A DNA stretch of 64,000 nucleotides from Chlorobium sp. Its GTDB lineage: Bacteria > Bacteroidota > Chlorobiia > Chlorobiales > Chlorobiaceae. The stretch lies in the NCBI GenBank assembly GCA_028277225.1, contig JANQHB010000069.1:66133-130132 (forward strand), read 5' to 3'. The notes beneath the pieces are model-generated. The model did no database searches and had not been told where the DNA came from. It worked only from the letters and a program-made list of their open reading frames with translations. The first letter of the stretch is position 1, and the number at the start of each line of letters is the position of its first letter. Below, piece after piece: positions 55,901 to 62,560 of this stretch. The translations under genes and the position numbers were made by a program.

Positions 55901-56173
55901 TCTCAAGAGGCCGTCATACCTGACATTTTTCAACTTCTGAATGGCCGACTGAATATTCTCTTCACTGAACAGATATTCGTTTCCCTTGTACCGGATACGG
56001 TTGATCTCCTTGAGCTGATTGCGCAGAATGTTTTCCAGCAACACATTGGACATTCTGCTTTGCCTTTCGCGAAGCGCTTCTGCCGGACTGAGATACTCAT
56101 AATCCATCGCTGTCAAAAGCAGCAAGGCAGGAATCTGGGACAGATGTTTCTCGTCAGTATGAAAATCAGTCAT
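52976..56173 (-). CDS. hsdR: Type I restriction enzyme, R subunit
   Basis: A full-length 1065-residue HsdR. The N-terminal endonuclease domain has RPDIVLFVNGIPFCVIECKSP (PD-ExK). The motor has GGVIWHTQGSGKSLSMVMLAR (Walker A), ILVDESHRTQFG (DEAx), LGFTGTPLLKKE, VDKLLTGFDAP and QAIARVNRIFEGKEFGFIVDY, and a helical C-terminal region contacts the M subunits. It translocates DNA and cuts far from the recognition site. Its start overlaps the RhuM-like gene by 4 bases (ATGA). Confidence 0.96.
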   Translation of the reverse strand: MTDFHTDEKHLSQIPALLLLTAMDYEYLSPAEALRERQSRMSNVLLENILRNQLKEINRIRYKGNEYLFSEENIQSAIQKLKNVRYDGLLRTNEAVYDLITLGTAMEQTIEGDSKSFNLNYIDWRNPERNKFHITAEYSVERSRSTETTRPDIVLFVNGIPFCVIECKSPQTAVDQAVSQSIRNQNDEYIPKLFVYTQMLLAVNKNKAMYATTGTAAKFWSTWKEIDTGQAGEANKKLAGLKQQPITDMLLDKISQTFHCALPAIQTQHITHQDEALYNLCRPERLLELAWKFSVFDGGFRKIARYQQYFVVKSTLRRVKQSDDAGARRGGVIWHTQGSGKSLSMVMLARNLALDPDIQNPRIVLVTDRDDLDRQLGNTFAACGLEANRATSGRNLLELVSDKKSGIVTTLIHKFDKAYTINKYRDDSPDIFILVDESHRTQFGSFAGRMRQMFPNACYLGFTGTPLLKKEKNNFTRFGKLVEPHYSISQAVEDGAVVPLLYEGRHVEMTQNKAAVDLWFERHTQGLTRDQQVDLKRKYARAEMLNKANQVIYMRAFDISEHFRANWQGTGFKAQLVAPNKVSALKYQAFLNEIGVVSSEVVISPPDMREGYEEADDEPTDEVVKFWQKMMKRYGGEDEYTKQLINQFKHGGDPEILIVVDKLLTGFDAPRNAVLYLCRVLKEHTLLQAIARVNRIFEGKEFGFIVDYANVLGELDKALTMYSAFEGFDEADLAGTLTSINSEIETLPGLYSGLWDLFKTVKHSYDEETYELLLADDETREEFYRRLADFSKTLAIALSSEKFLTETDDKTLSRYKSDLRKFQSLKASVQLRYAESIDYRVYEPKIRKLLDTHIQADEVIQLNEPVNIFDDHMFNQVKEEQGVYQKDKTTASRADTIAHATRKAITERMDEDPAFYERFSRLIQQAIDDYRAQRISDLEYLQKVVDIRNNVVGRVHDDVPDTLVGNEDAMAYFGVLKPFLATHNPEETFIEAVSADTAVAVCGILEKHNKVHFWDDDDAKNLAVNEIDDYLYDELKTRKGIALSIEDMDRIIDKVMQVAEHRSKR

Positions 56174-56550
56174 TTCCTCTCCCCATCATTCTCCAACTCT
56201 TTCAGGCGCTGGGTAGCCCAGATCCGAAACTGCATACCCTGATGCGACTTCACCCGGTACCCAACCGAAATGATCACGTCAAGGTTGTAGTACTGAACAT
56301 CTCTTGTCTGAGTCTTGTCTTCAATAGCTCCATGACGAGTGGTTGTCCGGAATTTCCGGACAACCACTTTTTCATCAAGCTCACCCTCTTCAAAAACATT
56401 TCTAATATGCTCAGATATGGTTTGTTTGCTTTTGCCAAACAGTTCAGCCATATGCGCCTGCGTCAGCCAGACCGTTTCTTCCTCCAGCCGGACATCGATG
56501 GTGATCTTCCCATCGGCTGCCTGATAGATCAAAAATTCAGAGTTGTTCAT
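56170..56550 (-). CDS. RhuM-like DNA-binding protein, short form
   Basis: A 126-residue protein matching the N-terminal part of RhuM-family proteins: ETVWLTQAHMAELFGKSKQTISEHIRNVF helix-turn-helix, DVQYYNLDVIISVGYRVKSHQGMQFRIWATQRL. Full RhuM proteins are about 330 residues, so the C-terminal part is missing. Its stop overlaps the hsdR start by 4 bases, so it is coupled, not simply broken. It may regulate the operon. Confidence 0.85.
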   Translation of the reverse strand: MNNSEFLIYQAADGKITIDVRLEEETVWLTQAHMAELFGKSKQTISEHIRNVFEEGELDEKVVVRKFRTTTRHGAIEDKTQTRDVQYYNLDVIISVGYRVKSHQGMQFRIWATQRLKELENDGERK

Positions 56551-56822
56551 GGGTTAACTCCCAAAGCATGCCCATAAGTCTTGAATCCGTCCTCAATAAC
56601 CTCGGCAATCAGAGCCAGAAATCGTCCGTCCTGTTTCGTATGGACGGCATCCATCACAACTTTCGTTTCTTTGAGCGTCAGGGTATTGCCTTCGTTTGCG
56701 TTCGAGTTGTATCTCCTTAGCAAAACCACGTCCTCGTAAAGATTGGCAACAGTCTCCGGCGGAAATGACCGGTATGAATCGAGCTTTTGCATGAGCTTGT
56801 CGAGTGTATTGAAGTCAGACAT
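56547..56822 (-). CDS. Fic N-terminal-like fragment with inhibitory motif
   Basis: About 91 residues from the ATG at 56822. The block RRYNSNANEGNTLTLKETKVVMDAV is the N-terminal part of Fic proteins, including the S-x3-E-G/N inhibitory helix. The catalytic HPFxxGNGR motif is absent; the C-terminal ~30 residues are unrelated. It overlaps the RhuM-like gene by 4 bases. It could be an antitoxin-like remnant of a Fic enzyme or a regulator. Confidence 0.6.
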   Translation of the reverse strand: MSDFNTLDKLMQKLDSYRSFPPETVANLYEDVVLLRRYNSNANEGNTLTLKETKVVMDAVHTKQDGRFLALIAEVIEDGFKTYGHALGVNP

Positions 56823-56869
56823 GACTATGATTACAGGAATCATCAAAAGAGTTCTTTGATGAACAGAGT

Positions 56870-57571
56870 CTATTTGTTTTCATTGTATGCGCTACTCCAT
56901 TGCCAATCTATAGCCTTCTGGCACAAACCCGCTTTCACCGGATTGTTGTGAATATAGTAAATGGCCGATCGCAGGTGTTTTTCATCCCGGATATAACGAT
57001 CCCAGTAATCAGGCATCCAAAACCTGTGAGCCCTGGGAACGCGGAGCCCCAGCTCCGCATGATTCTTCATCGCCCAGCGACCTGTAAAAGATTTCCACGA
57101 CCTGACAATAGATGACAACGGAAGCCTGGGTTCAATCAGCACATGCAGATGATTGGGCATTATACACCAGGCCAAAAGGCGATACTTTTCCATATCGAAC
57201 TTCAGCAATGTATCCTGCATCATGGCAGCCATCTGCGGCTGTCCCAAAGCACAACAGCCCATTCCAGCATCCAGCCATTTTTCAATCTGTTTCCGTTTCT
57301 CTACCTCCCTGGGAGCGCGGAGCCCCAGCTCCGCATTCTTTCCCTCCGCATTTCTTTCCATCTTCTCCAACTTTTCATCCAGCTCCTGAAGCTTTTGTTG
57401 TGGAAGACTGTCGGCCAAACGAAAGGTGATTGATTGCAACAACCCGAAACGATCGCAGTGGGGAAGATAGCCACGGGATCGCCATTCTTTGGGGTTGTTA
57501 TTGCGGAGCCGGGGCTCCGCGTTCCCTGGAGCCGCGTTCCCAGGGGCCGCTTTTCCAGAGGTGTCACTCAC
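56870..57571 (-). CDS. REP-associated tyrosine transposase (RAYT)
   Basis: A 233-residue Y1 transposase: the HUH motif in CIMPNHLHVLIEP, the catalytic Tyr in AIYYIHNNPVKAGL, and the SFTGRW and RYIRDEKHL blocks. It starts with GTG at 57571, overlapping the hsdS end by 8 bases. Three palindromes of REP type lie inside its coding region and give peptide repeats AELGLRAPR, AELGLRVPR and AEPRLRNNN. RAYTs move REP sequences; here the element is inserted between hsdS and the Fic fragment in the restriction operon. Confidence 0.85.
   Translation of the reverse strand: MSDTSGKAAPGNAAPGNAEPRLRNNNPKEWRSRGYLPHCDRFGLLQSITFRLADSLPQQKLQELDEKLEKMERNAEGKNAELGLRAPREVEKRKQIEKWLDAGMGCCALGQPQMAAMMQDTLLKFDMEKYRLLAWCIMPNHLHVLIEPRLPLSSIVRSWKSFTGRWAMKNHAELGLRVPRAHRFWMPDYWDRYIRDEKHLRSAIYYIHNNPVKAGLCQKAIDWQWSSAYNENK
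57041..57058. repeat. REP-type palindrome 1 inside RAYT
   Basis: GCGGAGC and GCTCCGC separated by CCCA, a 7-bp stem. It belongs to the set 57041, 57317 and 57503. The third is in the opposite orientation. Confidence 0.75.
57187..57211. repeat. 25-bp inverted repeat, copy in RAYT
   Basis: This stretch is identical, in reverse complement, to 58919-58943 in the KilA-N gene. An exact 25-base match is unlikely by chance. Confidence 0.7.
57317..57334. repeat. REP-type palindrome 2 inside RAYT
   Basis: Same 18-base unit as at 57041, in the same orientation. Confidence 0.75.
57503..57520. repeat. REP-type palindrome 3 inside RAYT, inverted
   Basis: GCGGAGC and GCTCCGC around CGGG, with the flank GTTCCCTGG placed as the reverse complement of copy 1's flank. 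Copies 1 and 3 are therefore a larger inverted pair. Confidence 0.75.
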
Positions 57572-58802
57572 GGCATTTCACGATTTCCTGCTTCACCCGC
57601 CATTCACCCGTCAACATCTTCTGCATCAGACCGCGTTTCTGGGTTTTGTATTTTTCTGCAAGCTGTTTCAGCAGGTTGATTTCGTGCTGCACAGAGAACA
57701 ATATCTTGGCTATTTGATTTTGCTTTTCGAGGTCAGGCAAACAGATTTTTAGCTGTAAAATTTGTTTGTCCGACAACTCTTTCTGCCCTGTTCCGTCCAT
57801 TACATGCCCAACTTTCTTATAGTAATCTGGGTTGGCAAAATGGAACCAAAGAAAGTCTTTTGAGAGCTTTGACTTATTCACGATGAGGCATGAAATTGCA
57901 TTTGATGTGATACCCCCATCCAATTCAGGTGGTATAATCCCGAATCCACCATTGTGAAAATTTTGCCTCCCAATAAGAAAGTCACCAGATTTGTGCTGAT
58001 AATATGGGCGTCCTCGTTCGGTGAGCGTTGGTGCAATTCGATCATTCCTCTCTATCCCCAAACAGTGCAACTTGACGGTAAGAAGAAAATGGCCATCAAC
58101 AGAACTTAGCTTTTCTTTACTGGCAATTTTACAGACCTGCCCCAGCTTTACATTTTCCCATTTCGCACCTTTTTGGGTGTTTCGCGGTTCGGAAATCAAC
58201 TCCCGCAGCAGCGACTTAAACCGCTTTTCCTTAACATGAATCAGCCGTTCAGTTTTCTCGATAGCCTCATCCCAGGTGGACAGCAGATCAGCAATGGCTT
58301 TTTGCTCAGGAAGCGTTGGCAGAACAACCGGAATCTTTTCAACTGTTGATTTATTAATTTTAAGCATGCTACCACTTGTTCCAGAGGCACTGCGTTGAAT
58401 GTATGTCCTGACTATCGAGCTCCTTAAATATCCTTCCAGGTACTCATGTGTCACCTGAGTTTCATCGACACTAAATCTCATAAGCAAATCAGGGTATGAA
58501 CAATTCTCAATTTCACCCCTGAAAAGCATTGTCCGCCCAACCTTATCTAAAGTATTCGATCGACTGATCAAAAAATCTCCGGGCGCCAAAAGAAAGTCTT
58601 GCACTCTAATATCATCCTTGGGAGCCGGTTTCACCTGAGAAGGGTCAAAGCCATTTTCGGTCAGATTACCTAAGCTTAAAATCCAACGACCATTTGGTTC
58701 TTCTGGACAAGTAGGCGAATACCCATTCTTAATATCTTGAGTTATTAACTTCTTGAGTATCAAGTATTTCCACCCGTTTGGGAGGTCATTTTTTTCCTTC
58801 AC
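57564..58802 (-). CDS. hsdS: Type I restriction enzyme, S (specificity) subunit
   Basis: A 412-residue HsdS with two target-recognition domains and the two conserved helices. The first half has GNLTENGFDPSQ, LSRSNTLDKVGRT-type, PTLPEQKAIADLLSTWDEAIEKTERL. The second has LPDLEKQNQIAKILFSVQHEINLLKQL. It starts at a GTG at 58802 that overlaps the stop of a 23-residue repeat of the HsdM tail. It decides the recognition sequence of the methylase and nuclease. Confidence 0.93.
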   Translation of the reverse strand: MKEKNDLPNGWKYLILKKLITQDIKNGYSPTCPEEPNGRWILSLGNLTENGFDPSQVKPAPKDDIRVQDFLLAPGDFLISRSNTLDKVGRTMLFRGEIENCSYPDLLMRFSVDETQVTHEYLEGYLRSSIVRTYIQRSASGTSGSMLKINKSTVEKIPVVLPTLPEQKAIADLLSTWDEAIEKTERLIHVKEKRFKSLLRELISEPRNTQKGAKWENVKLGQVCKIASKEKLSSVDGHFLLTVKLHCLGIERNDRIAPTLTERGRPYYQHKSGDFLIGRQNFHNGGFGIIPPELDGGITSNAISCLIVNKSKLSKDFLWFHFANPDYYKKVGHVMDGTGQKELSDKQILQLKICLPDLEKQNQIAKILFSVQHEINLLKQLAEKYKTQKRGLMQKMLTGEWRVKQEIVKCRE

Positions 58803-58870
58803 AGCAGAATCTCCTTCAGCTGTTCATCTATCTTCGCCTGCACCTCTGCCAGTTCCTTTCTACTGCTCAT
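58799..58870 (-). other. Duplicated hsdM 3' end (23-codon mini-ORF)
   Basis: An ATG frame with a GGAGGG before it reads KELAEVQAKIDEQLKEILL and stops on the hsdS start. HsdM ends ELVEVRKQMSIKLKEIQR. The two tails match closely in protein and about 70% in DNA, so this is a leftover of the original hsdM-hsdS junction. Confidence 0.7.
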
Positions 58871-58891
58871 TGTTATTCCCTCCAAGTTGCT

Positions 58892-59671
58892 TCAGCGCTC
58901 GATCCTCGACCAGCAGACACATTGCTGAAGTTCGATATGGAAAGTCAACTCTTCCCTGATAAAATGCGCGTTCAGATTTTCGAGATTCGCAAGGCATAAG
59001 AGCTGAGAAACATCGGCAAAGTCGCGGATGTTGCCTTTTTCTTTCGGGTTTTCATCCCGCCACTGCCTGGCTGTTTTACCGAAGAGCGCCATGTTCAAAA
59101 GGTCTGCTTCAGAGGCATACACCAGGTTGATCTGTTCCTTGCTCAACTCCTGCGGGATCAGGTGCTCCCTGATGGCATCGGTATGAATGCGGTAGTTGAT
59201 TTTGGTCAGATTGCGCCGGATACCCCACCCAAGCTGCTTCAGCTCTTCGTCCTTGAGCCGCTGAAACTCCTTGATCAGATAAAGTTTAAACTCGACCGAA
59301 ATCCATGAAGCGAATTCAAAAGCGATATCCTTGTGTGCATACGTTCCCCCATACCTTCCGGCTTTAGAGAAAACACCAATGGCTCCTGTAATTTCTACCC
59401 ATTTGGCAGGAGTCATCACAAATGCATTTCGGCCTGACTCGTTTTTAACCGCCTCGAATTCGACACGGTTAAAATCAGGGTTATGTAACTGTTCCCATAT
59501 CCCTAAAAACTCGACTGTAAAGCGTGTCCGCATCCAGTTTTGAATGATAAATCGCGGATCATCTGCATTTCTGTATTTGGCGATATCCGTCAGCGAGATG
59601 TAATCGCCCCTGTCAATCGCCTTCACCCTCACCTCAGTGCTCAACACATTGATTTTATTACTTCTGCTCAT
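58892..59671 (-). CDS. KilA-N domain protein in the restriction operon
   Basis: A 259-residue protein with an N-terminal KilA-N domain (~20-120; ISLTDIAKYRN, WMRTRFTVEFLGIWEQL, VEITGAIGVFSKAGRYGGTYAHKDIAFEFASWIS). A C-terminal helical region follows with SEADLLNMALFGKTARQWR. Phage and phage-like proteins carry this DNA-binding domain. Its start overlaps the hsdM stop by 4 bases. The last 22 residues include a 25-base match to RAYT DNA, so the end may be altered. Possible regulator or accessory. Confidence 0.85.
   Translation of the reverse strand: MSRSNKINVLSTEVRVKAIDRGDYISLTDIAKYRNADDPRFIIQNWMRTRFTVEFLGIWEQLHNPDFNRVEFEAVKNESGRNAFVMTPAKWVEITGAIGVFSKAGRYGGTYAHKDIAFEFASWISVEFKLYLIKEFQRLKDEELKQLGWGIRRNLTKINYRIHTDAIREHLIPQELSKEQINLVYASEADLLNMALFGKTARQWRDENPKEKGNIRDFADVSQLLCLANLENLNAHFIREELTFHIELQQCVCWSRIER
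58919..58943. repeat. 25-bp inverted repeat, copy in the KilA-N gene
   Basis: Exact reverse-complement match to 57187-57211 in RAYT. Confidence 0.7.
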
Positions 59672-61236
59672 CTCTGAATCTCCTTCAGCTTGATCGACAT
59701 TTGCTTCCGCACCTCGACCAACTCCTTTTCGAGCTGTTCGATTTCCCGCTGTACCGCATCGATATCGATTTCCTCTTCCTCCTCAAAGGTATCGACGTAC
59801 CGGGGAATATTGAGGTTGAAGTCGTTTTCCTCTATCTCTTCAACATCCGCAACATGCGCGTATTTCTCGACCTCCTTGCGCTCCCTGTAGGTCTGCATGA
59901 TTTTCTCGATATGCTCGTCGGATAGCGTGTTCTGGTTCTTCCCGGAAACAAGCTCCCGGCTTGCATCGACAAAGAGAACATCCTTGCGATCTTCCTGTGC
60001 CCCCCCTTTTTCACGCGACCGATCAAACACAAGGATCGCCACCGGAATATTGGTAGTCGGAAACAGGTTGCCCGGCAGGCCTATCACGGCATCCAGCAGG
60101 TTTTCCTCGATCATTTTCTGGCGGATACGGCCCTCGGCGGCGCCTCGAAACAACACGCCATGCGGTACCACTACGGCCACCCTTCCTTCTTTTTCGAGTG
60201 CGATTTCCACCATATGGCTTATAAAAGCCCAGTCGCCTTTACTCTTGGGCGGAATCCCGCGCCAGAAACGGGTGTACTGATCGCTTTCGGCATTTTCGGT
60301 ACCCCATTTATCCAACGAAAACGGCGGATTGGCAACCACACAATTGAATTTCATCAAACGGTCGTTTTCCACCAGCAACGGACTGTTCAGGGTATCGCAC
60401 CACTCGATGCGTGCACTGTCGAAGCTGTGCAGGAACATGTTCATACGACACAATGCCCATGTGCTGCCATTCGATTCCTGACCGAAGAGAGCAAAATCAC
60501 GATCGCCCACTTCCTTTGCGGCCTTGATCAATAGCCCTCCTGAACCGCAGGCAGGATCACAGATACGGTCACCCGATTTTGGGCCTGCCAGCCGGGCCAC
60601 CAGTTCGGTTACCTTCAGCGGGGTAAAGAACTCTCCGGCCTTCTTTCCTGAATCCGAAGCAAAGCGTTCTATCAGATAGATGTAGGTATTGCCGATCACA
60701 TCCTCGGAAACTCGGCTCGGACGCATATCGAGCTGCGGTTTGTGGAAATCTTCCAGGAGTTGTTTCAGGCGGCGGTTCCGATCCCTGGTCTTGCCGAGAT
60801 TTGCCTCGCTGTTGAAATCGATATTCCGGAATACGCCTTCTAGTTTGGCCCTGTTTGTTTCCTCAATATGATCGAGAACAATGTTGATCAGCTCGCCGAT
60901 GTTTGATGCTGCCCTTCGCTCATATAGACTGCTGTAGGTTGCCCTGAACGTATCAAGCACCTTGACCTCACCGGTTTTTTCGTTCTTTTCCAACAACGTC
61001 ACTTTCGGCAGGACAAAACGCTCGCGTTCCAGCTTGCGGAGAATGCGCTCGTCGTCATCCCCATAGAGTTCCCGGAATTCCTCGTAATGATCCTGCCAGA
61101 CATCGGAGATGTATTTCAGAAAAAGCATCACAAGGATGTAGTCCTTGTATTGTGACGGATCGACCACCCCCCTAAAGGTGTCACATGCCGCCCATGCAGC
61201 GTTGTTGATATCTTTCTGATCAATCGTACCGGTCAT
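59668..61236 (-). CDS. hsdM: Type I restriction enzyme, M (methylase) subunit
   Basis: A 522-residue N6-adenine methylase: the N-terminal helical domain has the family pattern (DQKDINNAAWAACDTFRGVVDPSQYKDYI), motif I is RICDPACGSGGLLIKAA and motif IV is CVVANPPFSLDKWG. It has the C-terminal coiled region EREIEQLEKELVEV. It methylates the site set by HsdS. Four bases of overlap join it to the KilA-N gene. A half-size S protein gene lies 2 bases upstream. Confidence 0.95.
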   Translation of the reverse strand: MTGTIDQKDINNAAWAACDTFRGVVDPSQYKDYILVMLFLKYISDVWQDHYEEFRELYGDDDERILRKLERERFVLPKVTLLEKNEKTGEVKVLDTFRATYSSLYERRAASNIGELINIVLDHIEETNRAKLEGVFRNIDFNSEANLGKTRDRNRRLKQLLEDFHKPQLDMRPSRVSEDVIGNTYIYLIERFASDSGKKAGEFFTPLKVTELVARLAGPKSGDRICDPACGSGGLLIKAAKEVGDRDFALFGQESNGSTWALCRMNMFLHSFDSARIEWCDTLNSPLLVENDRLMKFNCVVANPPFSLDKWGTENAESDQYTRFWRGIPPKSKGDWAFISHMVEIALEKEGRVAVVVPHGVLFRGAAEGRIRQKMIEENLLDAVIGLPGNLFPTTNIPVAILVFDRSREKGGAQEDRKDVLFVDASRELVSGKNQNTLSDEHIEKIMQTYRERKEVEKYAHVADVEEIEENDFNLNIPRYVDTFEEEEEIDIDAVQREIEQLEKELVEVRKQMSIKLKEIQR

Positions 61237-61238
61237 GT

Positions 61239-61826
61239 TTATTCCCCTTTTGCGCGCTGCATAAGTAATTCTGAAATATACTGATCCCGTTTTTCAGCAA
61301 GCGCATGAAGCAAGACTTGCTCACGAGCCGACAATGATGCCATTTCCACGATATTATTCTGCCGGTCTAAATCCGGCACATAAACCTCCAGCTCTTCCAG
61401 AGCCTCCTTGCCGATCATCTTCTGAGCCGTCCCTATCGCCCTGCTGTGCAGGAAAGCCTGAGCATCACGCTGATTGATGTACCAGTTCAGATATTCTGGC
61501 AAAACCTTGCCCGGATGATCGATCCTGATCCTGAGCAATGGAGCAGCAACGACAGCATTGCCAGGCTCTTCAAGCACGATTGCCGACGTTGTCACCTGCC
61601 CTCGCGACCGCATTACCAAGTCTCCTTTCCGCACCAGATGATGCGGCTTGACCCCCCTCATCTCAACCTTTACCAGATCGCTACAATCAACCGTGTGATC
61701 ATCGCACAAGTCCTTCATCTGGATAACCGCCAGATCGCCCGATCCCACAACCTCAAGACGGCCCCTGAACGAGTAACCCATCTGTACCGAGGCAATCTTT
61801 TTTACTTGAATCTTCACTACACTCAT
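61239..61826 (-). CDS. Half-size HsdS-like protein (single recognition domain)
   Basis: A 195-residue protein resembling one target-recognition domain of HsdS: VQMGYSFRGRLEVVGSGDLAVIQMKDL, HHLVRKGDLVMRSRGQVTTSAIVLE, LNWYINQRDAQAFLHSRAIGTAQKMIGKEALEELEVYVPDLDRQNNI. It is the first gene of the operon, 2 bases before hsdM. A dimer of half-S proteins can make a functional specificity unit, so this may give a second specificity to the same HsdM. Confidence 0.8.
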   Translation of the reverse strand: MSVVKIQVKKIASVQMGYSFRGRLEVVGSGDLAVIQMKDLCDDHTVDCSDLVKVEMRGVKPHHLVRKGDLVMRSRGQVTTSAIVLEEPGNAVVAAPLLRIRIDHPGKVLPEYLNWYINQRDAQAFLHSRAIGTAQKMIGKEALEELEVYVPDLDRQNNIVEMASLSAREQVLLHALAEKRDQYISELLMQRAKGE

Positions 61827-61964
61827 CAGGATTTCGCAAAAACGTCATTCATGCATATTATAGCATTTTGTCACCGCCAAAACAAATCCGATTAACAAAA
61901 ACATCGTTTCTGCATTATCTGGTCGTTCGCGGTCATCTCTTATAAATTACCGCATCGGCAGTTT

Positions 61965-62114
61965 TCACCGCAAGCCAGGGAACACCATTCTCTTCCGGCC
62001 TTTTTCCAGCCGCCGCCCGAGCCACAGGAAAACCGGCAGCAACAGCAGCAGAACCAGCCACCAGGGCTGGGCAAGTTCAAATCCAGTCGAATCGGTAAAC
62101 AGACCAGGCATCAT
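61965..62114 (-). pseudogene. batA 5' fragment
   Basis: Reads MMPGLFTDSTGFELAQPWW, then LLLLPVFLWLGRRLEKG and ends after 49 codons at a TGA. It matches the first ~45 residues of the BatA-like protein at 51022-52020 almost exactly. No VWA domain follows. It is the copy left on the far side of the restriction island. Confidence 0.85.
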
Positions 62115-62138
62115 TCATCCCGTTTTGAGGAAAGATGC
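61978..62138. repeat. 161-bp direct repeat, copy B
   Basis: Ungapped match (~95%) to 51884-52044 in the same orientation. Confidence 0.92.
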
Positions 62139-62298
62139 CATATTCATCCATACCTACGGTGAGCTCAAGAATCAAACGGCTCGCCCGAAGAGCGTCTTCG
62201 ATGCAGACCAAGGGATCATGCCACCCCTCCAAATGCCGTGAGGGATTTAATCCCGTAAGTAGCGCAAATTTTTGATATCCCGGATGAGTATTTCTCAA
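62139..62298 (-). pseudogene. Truncated unknown ORF at the repeat junction
   Basis: From an ATG at 62298 the minus strand reads 54 residues (HPGYQKFALLTGLNPSRHLE, then WHDPLVCIEDALRASRLI), then runs into the batA repeat at 62138, where the frame loses its own sequence. No family is recognised. It was probably cut by the duplication. Confidence 0.35.
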
Positions 62299-62365
62299 AA
62301 GAAAAATTCATAGCGGCTCCCGCATATAACGGCAATTAACAAGCTGTGGATTCTTGTAAAATGTA

Positions 62366-62429
62366 ATGAAAATCATCATAAACGGCCCGCAACCCTCACC
62401 ATATCGAATCCCTGTGCTTTATGGGTGCC
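62366..62429. repeat. Shorter repeat next to copy B
   Basis: Partner of 52071-52135. Confidence 0.6.
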
Positions 62430-62518
62430 ATGCCTCCAACTGACAACTGATACGTGGCAGCATATCGTCGTAATTTTCATGCTTTTGAGACCGCCTCACA
62501 GCAGTATTTCCTGCGCCA

Positions 62519-62534
62519 TCCCGGCTTGTCGGGA
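62519..62534. repeat. Fourth TCCCGA-type palindrome
   Basis: TCCCG and CGGGA with an extra G-T pair, just downstream of the coiled-coil gene. Same family as those at 27131, 27168 and 32806. Confidence 0.45.
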
Positions 62535-62560
62535 TACTCGACTATCGCTCATATCAGGTA

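Noticed and set aside
57041..57520. Possible CRISPR-like repeats
   Set aside because: Three palindromes in mixed orientation and uneven spacing inside a gene; no spacers or cas genes.
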